Shown here: in pieces, positions 1 to 8,226 of the stretch
How the letters are laid out: each line of letters begins with the position of its first letter
Position numbering within the stretch: the stretch's first letter is position 1
DNA from: an uncultured Actinomycetes bacterium
GTDB lineage: Bacteria; Actinomycetota; Acidimicrobiia; Acidimicrobiales; Ilumatobacteraceae
Length of the DNA: 36,238 nt
NCBI GenBank assembly: GCA_937902105.1
Contig: CALGTP010000526.1
Location: 1 to 36,238 of the forward strand
Direction of reading: 5' to 3'
Position numbers and translations under genes: made by a program
Notes under the pieces: generated by a model
Databases searched by the model: none
What the model was told of the DNA's origin: nothing
What the model saw: only the letters and a program-made list of their open reading frames with translations

Positions 1-79
1 TCTCAACGACCGGTGCCACAGCAGCAGGTCTCTCAACGACCGGTGCCACAGCAGCAGGTGTCTCAACGACTGGTGCCAC
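1..79. repeat. 30-bp tandem repeat inside infB
   Basis: Two nearly identical 30-base units (1-30 and 31-60, differing only at the last base) are followed by a third copy matching for 19 bases with one change (61-79). On the minus strand they encode a 10-residue unit of AAVAPVVERP type in the IF-2 linker. The unit length is a multiple of three, so copy changes keep the frame. The array may continue beyond the window edge. Confidence 0.9.
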
Positions 80-307
80 GGACTTGGGCGCCACCTTCTT
101 GACTGGCTTTTCCTCTTCAACGACAACGTCGCGTACGAGACCTGCCAATTGCGCTTTGCGCTTGAGCAAAGGTACGAAAGCCTCGACGAGTGTCGATTGT
201 GGAGTCTTGGCGGCCACATTATTGGCTTTGCACAATTCCAACATCTCGACATTCGTCATGCCGAGTGATTTCGCTAAATCGCTTACTTTAACCTTGTTAT
301 TTGCCAC
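1..307 (-). CDS. infB: Translation initiation factor IF-2, N-terminal part (cut by window edge)
   Basis: IF-2 is the GTPase that places initiator tRNA on the 30S subunit and promotes subunit joining. Only the first 102 codons are in the window. Reading from a GTG at 307, the protein begins with the typical small helical IF2-N domain (VANNKVKVSDLAKSLGMTNV, residues 1-20), continues with a Lys-rich helix, and enters a Pro/Ala/Val/Glu linker from about residue 75. That linker is repetitive (repeats of AAVAPVVE type). The GTG start is supported by an AAGGA-like sequence about 10 bases upstream. The G domain, domains II-IV and the stop lie beyond position 1. The gene is last in the rimP-nusA-ylxR-infB order, the classic order in most bacteria. 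Identity is clear from the IF2-N sequence and the neighbours. Confidence 0.93.
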   Translation of the reverse strand, partial: MANNKVKVSDLAKSLGMTNVEMLELCKANNVAAKTPQSTLVEAFVPLLKRKAQLAGLVRDVVVEEEKPVKKVAPKSVAPVVETPAAVAPVVERPAAVAPVVE

Positions 308-333
308 GCGGCGTTCAGTCCTTCGTTGTTTCG

Positions 334-354
334 AACGCCGGTGACTCCGGCGTT
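334..354. other. Perfect 8-bp inverted repeat between ylxR and infB
   Basis: AACGCCGG (334-341), a 5-base loop, then CCGGCGTT (347-354). It lies in the short gap between the ylxR stop and the infB GTG. On the minus strand it is not followed by a T run, so it is not a standard intrinsic terminator. It could be a processing site, an RNA-stability element or a translational control hairpin just ahead of infB. Confidence 0.6.
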
Positions 355-365
355 GGTTTAGAGTT

Positions 366-650
366 TCATGGTTGTGCGGCTCGTGTGAGTTGACGAGTAG
401 TACTTATTTTGATTGCTAAAGCCTGACGCGTCGAGGACTGAGTTTTCCAGGCTCGATCAAAGGCACGAGTTTTTGTAGCCGCAGCGATACACGTTGCAGA
501 TTCATTGCAGATCCATGCACCGCGTCCGCTTGATGTGCGCGAGGCAACAGGTTGGCCTACGCCATTAGGCACGTAGCGCGTCAGTAACTGCTGTTCCTTT
601 CGAGAACGGCAGCCCACGCAAGTGCGTATCGGGTGAGTCAACATCGTCAT
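366..650 (-). CDS. ylxR: YlxR family (DUF448) RNA-binding protein
   Basis: Small basic protein of the YlxR family, encoded between nusA and infB in most Gram-positive bacteria. It is described as nucleic-acid binding and, in some species, as an RNase P interactor or transcription regulator. The family signatures are clear: RTCVGCR near residue 9 and GRGAWIC near residue 44. The rest is Arg/Lys-rich. The start is taken at the ATG at 650 (MTMLTHPIRTC), 8 bases after the nusA stop; a second ATG at 644 is possible. The same frame stays open upstream to 746, but that stretch reads the nusA repeat out of frame and gives Met/Leu-rich nonsense, so it is not counted. Length 94 residues, usual for the family. 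Confidence 0.88.
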   Translation of the reverse strand: MTMLTHPIRTCVGCRSRKEQQLLTRYVPNGVGQPVASRTSSGRGAWICNESATCIAAATKTRAFDRAWKTQSSTRQALAIKISTTRQLTRAAQP

Positions 651-657
651 CAGGCGA

Positions 658-1851
658 TCAGGCCTCTCCCTCGGGCAGAGTGACGACTTCAACATCATCT
701 GCATCAGGAGCATCAACATCAAGTGCATCAACATCAAGTGCATCAAGCGCTGTTGCCTTTTCCCATTCTTCCAAGCTCATGATCGAACCATCGCCAGCGT
801 GGAATTCCTGCGCTCCCGTTTCGGCGTTAGCAACCCATTCACCTTCGGCATATTCAATGATCCCATTGACCTCGTTGTAATGTTGGGTCTCGCTCTTAAT
901 GTCAATACGCACACCAACCAAACGGGCTGCAAGGCGGGCATTTTGGCCTTCCTTGCCAATCGCCAATGGGAGTTGGAAATCGGGCACGATGACATCTGCC
1001 TGCGAGCGATCATCACTCAATAGAACCTGTGTGACCTTGGCGGGCGAAAGTGCTTTAGCGATGAAATCAGCAAGATCGTCGCTGAAAGGAATGATGTCAA
1101 TCTTTTCCTGATTGAGTTCGTTAACGACCATGCGAACTCGTCCACCACGGGCTCCGACGCATGCACCTACGGGGTCGACATTGCTGTCATTGGAGTGCAC
1201 CGCTATTTTGGTGCGATGCCCTGGCTCACGGGCACAGGCTTTGATCTCCACGACGCCATCGGCAATTTCCGGAACTTCAAGTTCAAACAAACGCTTAATG
1301 AGACCGGGGTGAGTACGACTAACAACGATCTGAGGACCTTTGTCGCTTCGACGAACTTCCACGATGTATGCCTTGACGCGAGTTCCCGCAGTGGCACGCT
1401 CAAAAGGAACTTGTTCACTTTGTGGCATCAGTGCTTCAACTTTTCCTAAATCAAGCAGAGCATAACGATTATCGTTTTGCTGAATGATGCCCGTGACAAC
1501 ATCGCCTTCGCGGTTGGCATATTCTTCGAACTTCTTATCGCGCTCGGCTTCACGAATACGTTGACCCATCACCTGACGGAATGTCTGAGCCATAATGCGA
1601 CCGAGTTCACCGGCATCGGGAGTGTCATCGCGTGGATTCACCCAGTTGCCATCTTCGTCAATGTCGTAGGCCATGAAACTAATTTCAATAGTGTCAGGAT
1701 CCAGCCCAACCTCTACTTCTTCAGCCGAACCTGGGCGACGCTTATAAGCGGTCGCCAAAGCCTCGACGATCACCTGTAATAAGGTCTCTTCAGAGATATT
1801 TTTTTCATTCGCCAAATGGCGGATGGCTTCTCGCTTGTCGGCATTACTCAT
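658..1851 (-). CDS. nusA: Transcription termination/antitermination protein NusA
   Basis: NusA binds RNA polymerase and nascent RNA and modulates pausing, intrinsic termination and rRNA antitermination. The 397-residue product has the expected order: an N-terminal polymerase-binding domain (about 1-110, starting MSNADKREAIRHLANEK), an S1 domain (about 115-180, with GDVVTGIIQQ), then tandem KH domains (VGACVGARGGRVRMVVNEL and LAIGKEGQNARLAARL). The two GxxG-type KH loops are visible. After the KH region comes an acidic tail with the repeat ALDVD. It lacks the long C-terminal repeats of proteobacterial NusA, as is normal for actinobacteria. The ATG overlaps the rimP stop by 4 bases (ATGA), implying translational coupling, with AGGAG about 11 bases upstream. 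Confidence 0.97.
   Translation of the reverse strand: MSNADKREAIRHLANEKNISEETLLQVIVEALATAYKRRPGSAEEVEVGLDPDTIEISFMAYDIDEDGNWVNPRDDTPDAGELGRIMAQTFRQVMGQRIREAERDKKFEEYANREGDVVTGIIQQNDNRYALLDLGKVEALMPQSEQVPFERATAGTRVKAYIVEVRRSDKGPQIVVSRTHPGLIKRLFELEVPEIADGVVEIKACAREPGHRTKIAVHSNDSNVDPVGACVGARGGRVRMVVNELNQEKIDIIPFSDDLADFIAKALSPAKVTQVLLSDDRSQADVIVPDFQLPLAIGKEGQNARLAARLVGVRIDIKSETQHYNEVNGIIEYAEGEWVANAETGAQEFHAGDGSIMSLEEWEKATALDALDVDALDVDAPDADDVEVVTLPEGEA
711..750. repeat. 15-bp tandem repeat in the nusA acidic tail
   Basis: Two identical 15-base copies (711-725 and 726-740) and a partial third (741-750). On the minus strand they encode ALDVD pentapeptides in the acidic C-terminus of NusA. The repeat also keeps the neighbouring frame free of stops, which creates a spurious upstream extension of ylxR. 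Confidence 0.85.
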
Positions 1852-2564
1852 GACTCTGCTGACTCCTGGTCCTCGTAACTAGCTATTTCTTGTACTGACT
1901 CGTCTTGTCCTAGATCTGTATCTAGATCTTCTAGGTCGTCGCAGCGATCTAGAAAATCATCGATTTCTTGCTCTGAGTCTGCCGTGGAAGCAGGCAAACT
2001 GCTCGTAATGCCTGACTTTGATGTGTCTTTAGCGGCAGATTTCTTACTCGCACCCTTAACGCCCCCAGCGCCAACGCCCTTGCCAGGCTTGGGTTGGGCT
2101 TGCCATACAAAAACCGTCTTGGCCCGATCAATGCGATCGTAGGGAACGACTCGTTCCTCGCCATTGGCTAGCCGAAGAACAAAAGTGTCCAGTCCGGCAG
2201 ATTCAATGACCCCGGTGAGGCGACGTTCACCGTTGAGTACATCACTCAAACGAACGGCCGCCGTCTTGCCCACTTCACGCTGGAAATGCCGAGGTAAACG
2301 GAGGTTTCTCTCAAGGCCAGGACTGGAAACTTCGAGGGTGTAATGACCTGGTACGGGGTCATCGTGATCAAGTTCACGTGAAATCAGTCTGGTGCAACGC
2401 GACAACTGGTCGACGTCAATGCCGCCGGGCGAGCCGGGGGGCGTATCAACGGTGATTTTGACGATTCCGCCGTTGTACTCAAGGTCATAGAGTTCTAGAC
2501 CCAAATCAGTCATCACTGGAGCAATTAACGCCTCAATTCGCTGGGATACCTGATTTTCGGACAT
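1848..2564 (-). CDS. rimP: Ribosome maturation factor RimP
   Basis: RimP assists late maturation of the 30S subunit. The first 150 or so residues match the family: MSENQVSQRIEALIAPVM at the start, GLELYDLEY, VDTPPGSPGGIDVDQLS, LEVSSPGLERNL, and a C-terminal SH3-like barrel ending near VPYDRIDRAKTVF. The start is the ATG at 2564 because a strong GGAGGTG lies 5 bases upstream; an in-frame ATG at 2600 has no such support. At 238 residues it is longer than the usual 150-180: the tail from about 155 is first Lys/Gly-rich, then strongly acidic and probably disordered. First gene of the rimP-nusA-ylxR-infB operon; its stop overlaps the nusA start. A hairpin plus T run lies about 60 bases upstream and may attenuate the operon. 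Confidence 0.95.
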   Translation of the reverse strand: MSENQVSQRIEALIAPVMTDLGLELYDLEYNGGIVKITVDTPPGSPGGIDVDQLSRCTRLISRELDHDDPVPGHYTLEVSSPGLERNLRLPRHFQREVGKTAAVRLSDVLNGERRLTGVIESAGLDTFVLRLANGEERVVPYDRIDRAKTVFVWQAQPKPGKGVGAGGVKGASKKSAAKDTSKSGITSSLPASTADSEQEIDDFLDRCDDLEDLDTDLGQDESVQEIASYEDQESAES

Positions 2565-2625
2565 TAATTCACCTCCATTTATGCTCATTTGCCAAGTCAT
2601 TACTCAAGCAACTCATCCTAAAGAA

Positions 2626-2652
2626 TAAAAAAGACGTGGGTTTGAGCCCACG
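2626..2652 (-). terminator. Terminator-like hairpin in the rimP operon leader
   Basis: On the minus strand: CGTGGG, six-base loop, CCCACG, then TCTTTTTTATT. Stem arms are at 2652-2647 and 2640-2635, with the T run at about 2632-2626. It lies between the divergent proS start (2757) and rimP (2564), so no upstream minus-strand gene needs ending here. A second GTGGGT at 2665-2660 could pair with the same downstream arm. I infer a leader attenuator. The stem is only 6 bp, so strength is uncertain. Confidence 0.6.
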
Positions 2653-2756
2653 CCTTAAGACCCACCGAAATGGAAATTCTCTTCAGACTCGTCCATCATA
2701 CAAGGACAACAGCCCCACGGCTCAGAAGTCACGAGGTCCGCAAGTAGCCTGAGACT

Positions 2757-4556
2757 ATGTTGCGTTTGTCCAGCCTGTTCGTTCGTACTCTGCGCGAGAA
2801 CCCTTCAGACGCCGAAGTAGCCAGCCACCAATTGATGGTCCGCGCTGGCTATATCCGCCGCGCCGCACCCGGGGGCTACACCTGGCTTCCTTTGGGCTGG
2901 AATGTCTACCGCAATGTGGAGCGCATCGTACGCCAGGAGATGGACGCTGCAGGGTTCCAAGAGGTCCACTTTCCTGCCCTATTACCCCGCGAACCGTATG
3001 AGGCGACAAACCGTTGGACCGAATACGGACCCAACTTGTTTCGCCTCCAAGACCGTCGGGGCGTGGACTATCTTCTCGGACCGACCCACGAAGAAATGTT
3101 TACCCTGCTGGTCAAAGATCTCTACAGCAGTTACAAAGATTTACCGCTGAGTATCTATCAAATTCAGACGAAGTTCCGCGATGAGGCCCGTCCTCGCGCT
3201 GGGTTGCTTCGTGGACGCGAGTTCGTGATGAAGGACTCCTACAGTTTTGATATTGATGACGCCGGCTTAGCGGCCAGTTACGAAGCCCATCGGACGGCAT
3301 ACATCGCCACCTTTCAACGACTCGGTTTACCTTTCGTCATCGTCTCAGCAATGTCTGGTGCGATGGGTGGATCCAAGTCTGAAGAATTCTTGGCTCCTCT
3401 TGAAGCTGGCGAAGATACTTTCGTGCGCTGCACTTCGTGCGACTACGCCGCCAACACAGAAGCCGTGACGGTCCCCACACCGACGAATCTTTCGACGACG
3501 GACATAAGCAAACTCCCTTCAGCGACAGTTGTCAGTACACCCGATACAGCAACGATCGCCACATTGGTTGATCTGCTCAATACGCGTGCTGATCTTAAAA
3601 TTGATCGTGAGTGGACACCAAGTGACACATTAAAAAATGTCATCGTGATGTTGCGTCATCCTGATGGTCGTCGTGAACCCTTGGCCATCGGTGTTCCCGG
3701 TGATCGCGATGTTGACATGAAGCGCCTGGAAGCCCAAGTCGGTCCCGCTGAACCCGAAGCATTTACTGAAACAGATTTCGCCGCCTACCCAGCATTGGTC
3801 AAGGGGTACATCGGACCAGACGCTCTTGGTAGTGGTTCGCCATCAAAGATTCGTTACCTAGTTGATCCGCGCATTCACAATGGATCCCCTTGGGTAACGG
3901 GGGCAAACAAAATCGGTCAACATGTGGTGGGTCTTATTGCAGGTCGCGACTTCACTGCGGACGGCACCATTGAAGCTGCCGATGTTCGGCCTGGCGATAT
4001 GTGCCCTCAATGTGCCACTAAAAATGGCTCAGGAACTTTGGAAATGGCTCGCGGAATTGAGATAGGTCACATTTTCCAATTGGGACGCAAATACGCCGAA
4101 GCTTTGAACCTCACTGTGCTTGATCAAAATGGCAAGCAGGTCGTTGTCACTATGGGAAGTTATGGCATCGGCGTATCTCGCGCTGTTGCCGCCATCGCCG
4201 AAGCAACTCTTGATGACATTGGTTTATGTTGGCCGCGCGAAGTTGCCCCTGCCGATATTCATATCGTGATTGCCAGCAAAGGTGGAGACAACATCACTGA
4301 TGAAGCAGAACGGATTGCCAGCGAACTTGAAACTACTGGAGTGCGGGTGCTCATTGATGATCGCACCACGGTTTCACCGGGTGTGAAGTTCAAAGATGCC
4401 GAATTGATCGGCATCCCGACAATCGTGGTCATTGGTAAAGGTCTCACCGATGGCGTTGTCGAAGTACGCGACCGTTCCACTGGCGAACGTAGCGATGTGC
4501 CAATCGGTGATGTTGTGAGAACTCTGCGTCAGTTGTGTGGACGGTCAGGTATCTAA
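2757..4556 (+). CDS. proS: Prolyl-tRNA synthetase (bacterial type)
   Basis: Charges tRNA-Pro with proline in the cytoplasm; class II synthetase. The 599-residue length and the middle editing (INS) region between motifs 2 and 3 mark the bacterial form. Visible elements: motif 1 region with [20 protein letters not shown], the substrate loop [12 protein letters not shown], motif 2 [20 protein letters not shown] followed by [13 protein letters not shown], motif 3 with [16 protein letters not shown], and a C-terminal anticodon-binding domain ([11 protein letters not shown] to the end). Start at the ATG at 2757; the sequence upstream has only a weak ribosome-binding site. It is divergent from rimP, whereas in M. 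tuberculosis it is co-directional, so a local inversion is likely. manA follows two bases after the stop. Confidence 0.97.
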   Translation: MLRLSSLFVRTLRENPSDAEVASHQLMVRAGYIRRAAPGGYTWLPLGWNVYRNVERIVRQEMDAAGFQEVHFPALLPREPYEATNRWTEYGPNLFRLQDRRGVDYLLGPTHEEMFTLLVKDLYSSYKDLPLSIYQIQTKFRDEARPRAGLLRGREFVMKDSYSFDIDDAGLAASYEAHRTAYIATFQRLGLPFVIVSAMSGAMGGSKSEEFLAPLEAGEDTFVRCTSCDYAANTEAVTVPTPTNLSTTDISKLPSATVVSTPDTATIATLVDLLNTRADLKIDREWTPSDTLKNVIVMLRHPDGRREPLAIGVPGDRDVDMKRLEAQVGPAEPEAFTETDFAAYPALVKGYIGPDALGSGSPSKIRYLVDPRIHNGSPWVTGANKIGQHVVGLIAGRDFTADGTIEAADVRPGDMCPQCATKNGSGTLEMARGIEIGHIFQLGRKYAEALNLTVLDQNGKQVVVTMGSYGIGVSRAVAAIAEATLDDIGLCWPREVAPADIHIVIASKGGDNITDEAERIASELETTGVRVLIDDRTTVSPGVKFKDAELIGIPTIVVIGKGLTDGVVEVRDRSTGERSDVPIGDVVRTLRQLCGRSGI

Positions 4557-4558
4557 AT

Positions 4559-5704
4559 ATGAAGCTGGTGCGCGGTGTTTTACAGCACTACTCATGGGGT
4601 GACAAGCAAGCAATCCCCCACCTTCTCAACCTTGAGCCCGATGGTCGCCCGTGGGCAGAATTATGGTTCGGCACCCACCTCGGTGGATCATCAAAAATGC
4701 TCGACATTGATGACCACGCTTCAGTGCCTCACTCGCGCGGCTCCATTGATGAAACTGGCGGGCAATCAACTCCGTTGATATCAACATCGGGCGAGTTGCC
4801 ATTTTTGCTCAAAGTTTTAGCAGCCGCCGAACCACTTTCACTGCAGGCGCATCCATCACTCGAGCAAGCCAAGAATGGCTATGCCCGGGAAAATCGATTG
4901 GGCGTTCCAGTGAGTAACTCGCGACGTATTTACCGTGATCCGTTTGCCAAACCAGAACTTCTCTGCGCTCTTGGCCCATTTGAAGCATTCTGTGGGTTTC
5001 GCGAGCCAACAATATCTGTCGAATTGTTGCACTCAATCGGAGGCGGAGCATCAGTCTTGGCGCGTTTGCTGACCGACCACGACCTCAATCATCTCCTGCA
5101 CTACATGTTCAGCGGGACAGAAGAAATTCGCATACTTCTCACTGACGTTGTCGAAGCGTGTGCACAACATGATTCGCCACATGCCGTGTGGGCCACGCGC
5201 TTGAATACTCGCTACCCCAATGACCCAGCGGTCGTGGCAAGTTTGCTCCTCAACCATGTCATCTTGAGTGCCGGCGAGGCGTTGTACCTTGACCCAGGAA
5301 ACTTGCATGCTTACCTCAGTGGAACGGGGGTTGAAGTCATGGGGTCAAGCGACAATGTGGTTCGTTGCGGACTCACAAATAAACACGTTGATATCAACGA
5401 ATTGTTGGCAACTGTGATTGCCCGCCCTCTCCCCGACCCAGTTTTGCGACCCACCCCTGTGAGACGCACCGACACTGGCCATCTGTGGCGCTACGAAACG
5501 CCTCATGCCCCATTTAAACTTTCAATCCACCAAATCAATGGTACTGAAACCCTGCGCTCGCAAACCCGTGAGTTGATCTTGTGCGGGGTTGGTCGCACCG
5601 ACCGATTGCACCGGGGTGAAGTTTGCTACCTCGGACCAGATGAAGAAATCACTCTCACAGGCAAAGCAACTTTGTTTCGTGTCGACGAATCCTCAAGCCA
5701 GTAG
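4559..5704 (+). CDS. manA: Mannose-6-phosphate isomerase, class I
   Basis: Zinc enzyme converting mannose-6-phosphate and fructose-6-phosphate, feeding GDP-mannose for glycolipids and cell-surface glycans. Type I signatures are present: PLSLQAHPSLEQAKNGYAR with the QxH zinc ligands, the Glu in GPFEAFCGFRE, and the C-terminal GNLHAYLSGTGVEVMGSSDN with the third-ligand His and downstream catalytic-site region. 381 residues, normal for the family. Start chosen at the ATG at 4559 (MKLVRGVLQHYSWG), two bases after the proS stop and preceded by a CAGGT-like sequence; an in-frame ATG 24 bases earlier overlaps proS and is less likely. Probably co-transcribed with proS. Converges with ispG, with 6 bases between stops. 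Confidence 0.93.
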   Translation: MKLVRGVLQHYSWGDKQAIPHLLNLEPDGRPWAELWFGTHLGGSSKMLDIDDHASVPHSRGSIDETGGQSTPLISTSGELPFLLKVLAAAEPLSLQAHPSLEQAKNGYARENRLGVPVSNSRRIYRDPFAKPELLCALGPFEAFCGFREPTISVELLHSIGGGASVLARLLTDHDLNHLLHYMFSGTEEIRILLTDVVEACAQHDSPHAVWATRLNTRYPNDPAVVASLLLNHVILSAGEALYLDPGNLHAYLSGTGVEVMGSSDNVVRCGLTNKHVDINELLATVIARPLPDPVLRPTPVRRTDTGHLWRYETPHAPFKLSIHQINGTETLRSQTRELILCGVGRTDRLHRGEVCYLGPDEEITLTGKATLFRVDESSSQ

Positions 5705-5710
5705 TAACTC

Positions 5711-6952
5711 TCAACTCTTTTTGCGGATCTCCACAATTCGTTCGTTTGAGCGATTCACGTCATCGCCTTGGGATTCGAGCAACATCGATCGATCCTTGGC
5801 AGCTTCGCGTTCGGCTTTCTTTGTATCAACACGCGCGATGGCTGCCTCCGCCCCGTGCTCATGGATGAACTCCGCCCATTCCACGAGAGCTTCAACCATT
5901 TCACTCTCTGGCACAACGGCAACATTTCGACCTTTGACAAAGAGATGGCCGCGTTTATTCCCAGCAGCAATTCCTAGATCGGCTTCGCGAGCTTCTCCAG
6001 GCCCATTAACAACACAACCCATCACAGCAACTTGCAGAGGGATCTTTCGTTCACCGAAAGCCAACATTGCACGATTGGCAACGTCAATCACGTCAATCTC
6101 AGCTCGACCACAACTAGGACACGCAATGAGATCAACGTTTTTGCGTTCGCGCAGGCCGAGAGCCTCAAGCAACTGGCGTCCAGCACGCGCCTCTTCAACG
6201 GGATCTGCAGTCAAGCTATAGCGAATCGTGTCACCAATACCTTCCAGCAACAATGCCGCGATACCCGCAGTCGCTTTCAGTAAACCATTCGGCAATGGGC
6301 CTGCCTCAGTGACACCAAGATGCAATGGGTGATCAGTCACTTCACTGAGTTGGCGATATGCCTCAACCATGAGCGGAACATTCGATGCCTTGACGCTGAT
6401 CTTGATTTGATCAAAACCCACTTCATCAAAATAGGCAATCTCTCTCAGAGCTGATTCAACCATCGCCTCTGCCGTCACTTTGCCTCCGTACTTGTCATAC
6501 AGTTCTGGATCAAGCGATCCACCGTTGACACCAATACGAATGGAGATGCCGCGATCACGGGCCTCAGATGCCACAGCCTTGATGTGTTCAGGACGACGAA
6601 TATTCCCAGGGTTGAGTCGCAGACCATGGACACCGGCCTCCATCGCCGCCAAGGCCATCTTGTACTGATGATGAATGTCAGCAATGATTGGCACAGGAGA
6701 CCGTGGGACGATTTGCGCGAGACCTTCGGCAGCCTCAATCTCGTTGCAGGTGCAACGAACGATGTCACAACCCGCAGCAGCCAAGGCGTAAATTTGTTGC
6801 AGAGTGCCTTCAACATCAGCCGTCTTGGTGATCGTCATTGACTGCACCGTGATCGGCGCTCCGCCACCAACAGGAACTTTACCGACCATGATTTGACGAC
6901 TTGGGCGACGCTGCGTCAGAGACCAGCGAGTGGGAGATGATTCAGAGGACAT
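5711..6952 (-). CDS. ispG: 4-hydroxy-3-methylbut-2-en-1-yl diphosphate synthase (IspG/GcpE)
   Basis: Penultimate step of the MEP isoprenoid pathway: reductive conversion of MEcPP to HMBPP on a [4Fe-4S] cluster. The N-terminal TIM barrel is clear (PITVQSMTITKTADVEGTL, GCDIVRCTCNE, ADIHHQYKMALAAMEAGVHGLRLNPGN). The C-terminal cluster domain has CPSCGR and MGCVVNGPGEAREADLG with the ligand cysteines. Start is given at the ATG at 6952 (MSSESSPTRW); the ATG at 6961 is an alternative, and GGCAG upstream suits 6952 better. About 413 residues, with a charged tail after about 360. Directly downstream of rseP and dxr, an order shared with M. tuberculosis, so two MEP genes sit in one transcription unit. 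Confidence 0.96.
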   Translation of the reverse strand: MSSESSPTRWSLTQRRPSRQIMVGKVPVGGGAPITVQSMTITKTADVEGTLQQIYALAAAGCDIVRCTCNEIEAAEGLAQIVPRSPVPIIADIHHQYKMALAAMEAGVHGLRLNPGNIRRPEHIKAVASEARDRGISIRIGVNGGSLDPELYDKYGGKVTAEAMVESALREIAYFDEVGFDQIKISVKASNVPLMVEAYRQLSEVTDHPLHLGVTEAGPLPNGLLKATAGIAALLLEGIGDTIRYSLTADPVEEARAGRQLLEALGLRERKNVDLIACPSCGRAEIDVIDVANRAMLAFGERKIPLQVAVMGCVVNGPGEAREADLGIAAGNKRGHLFVKGRNVAVVPESEMVEALVEWAEFIHEHGAEAAIARVDTKKAEREAAKDRSMLLESQGDDVNRSNERIVEIRKKS

Positions 6953-6972
6953 TGATTGCATTCTGCCAGCGA

Positions 6973-8226
6973 TTAGAAGGGTCGTGTGATATCGAGGTAC
7001 AAACCAGTGAAAGTCAGAAATAGCAACACGGTGAGTACGAGCACCGTGAGCGGCCACATTTTCTCCACATCGGCGTGATGACGGTGACCTTTTCGACTGC
7101 GAATTCGTTCGTATGTGGCAATTGCCGCGTGACCACCATCAAAGGGGAGGAAAGGCAAAAGATTGAATATGCCAATGAAAACGTTGATCGAGGCCAATAT
7201 CTCAAGGACACCGTATAAGCCATCGCGATCACCGATATCGCCTGCAACCTGAGTGATCCCGACGACAGTCGTCGGCCGTGAATTCGGATCCGCTTGCGAA
7301 TCGGTGAGTTGAGACCACTGGTTTTCTGGGTTGAGGATGGTGCCGATTCCCTGAATCGTGCGCCCCATACCGTCAAGAAGATCCGAGGTCATATGAGTCG
7401 TCGCAGAAAATAAACTCAGTTTCTGGCGACCGATACTGTTCGTTCCAACACCGAGAAATCCAACCCCGGTTTCGTTATCACCAGGACGAGCAACCAAAGT
7501 AACGCGCGTTGATACTTGTGAGTCCTGATGGATGAAGCCCACCGACACTTCATCACCGACAGATGAAGCACCCATCAATGAGCGGAAATCATCGCTGGTT
7601 TCCAAAATCACGCCGTTGATTGAGATGATTTCATCACCTGGAGTGATGCCCGCTTGAGCAGCAGGTGATCCCTCTGTGAGTCCAAGAACTTCAATGCGTC
7701 CAGTTTCTTGGTAGCGACCTCCAGCGGTATACACAAACATCATGATCAGCACAGCGATGATGATGTGCATCAGCGAACCAGCAGTGATCACTAAGAGTCG
7801 CCACCTATAGGGCTTTGCAGAATACGCGACTTTTTCATCGCCCTCGTCGACGGGATCAAGATTGTTCATCCCCACGATGCGCACGAATGCCCCCAGAGGA
7901 AGAGCCCGTACTCCGTACTCAACACCGTTGCGATGCGTGCTCCAAATTTTGGGCCCAAATCCCATGAAGAACTGTGTGCGTTTCATTCCCGCCCATCCAG
8001 CAGTCTTGAAGTGCCCAAGTTCATGCAGAAAAACCGAGAGCAATAAGCCCACGACGAGAACCAAACTCCACACATTGCTGATGCCAAGCCAGATCAACAG
8101 AGCGAGAACCGTTAGACCAGATAGCACTCCTGTCAATTGACTGGGTTGCGATGGATCGGCATTGGGATCATCATTAACCGCGCCACCCGCCATCATCTCT
8201 TCTCGTAACGAACGATATATGCTCAT
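6973..8226 (-). CDS. rseP: Site-2 protease, M50 family (RseP/Rip1-like)
   Basis: Intramembrane zinc metalloprotease that cleaves membrane-bound regulators such as anti-sigma factors. Features in order: an unusual polar N-terminal tail (about 1-35), a first membrane helix, the HELGH zinc motif near residue 67 (FLHELGHFKTAGWAGMK), a membrane helix near LLVITAGSLMHIIIAVLIMM, a PDZ domain (GLTEGSPAAQAGITPGDEII), the membrane motif NLLPFLPFDGGH with the third-ligand Asp, and a last helix at the C-terminus. 417 residues, as expected. The ATG overlaps the dxr stop (ATGA). Later Met codons in the N-terminal tail cannot be excluded. Substrates cannot be told from the window. Confidence 0.95.
   Translation of the reverse strand: MSIYRSLREEMMAGGAVNDDPNADPSQPSQLTGVLSGLTVLALLIWLGISNVWSLVLVVGLLLSVFLHELGHFKTAGWAGMKRTQFFMGFGPKIWSTHRNGVEYGVRALPLGAFVRIVGMNNLDPVDEGDEKVAYSAKPYRWRLLVITAGSLMHIIIAVLIMMFVYTAGGRYQETGRIEVLGLTEGSPAAQAGITPGDEIISINGVILETSDDFRSLMGASSVGDEVSVGFIHQDSQVSTRVTLVARPGDNETGVGFLGVGTNSIGRQKLSLFSATTHMTSDLLDGMGRTIQGIGTILNPENQWSQLTDSQADPNSRPTTVVGITQVAGDIGDRDGLYGVLEILASINVFIGIFNLLPFLPFDGGHAAIATYERIRSRKGHRHHADVEKMWPLTVLVLTVLLFLTFTGLYLDITRPF

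Noticed and set aside
651-746. N-terminal extension of ylxR beginning with Met/Leu-rich sequence
   Set aside because: It reads the 15-bp repeat of the nusA tail in another frame; YlxR proteins begin shortly before RTCVGCR.
5589-6221. Plus-strand frame of 210 codons across the manA end and ispG
   Set aside because: Ser/Arg/Ala-rich with no recognisable motif, overlapping two certain genes.
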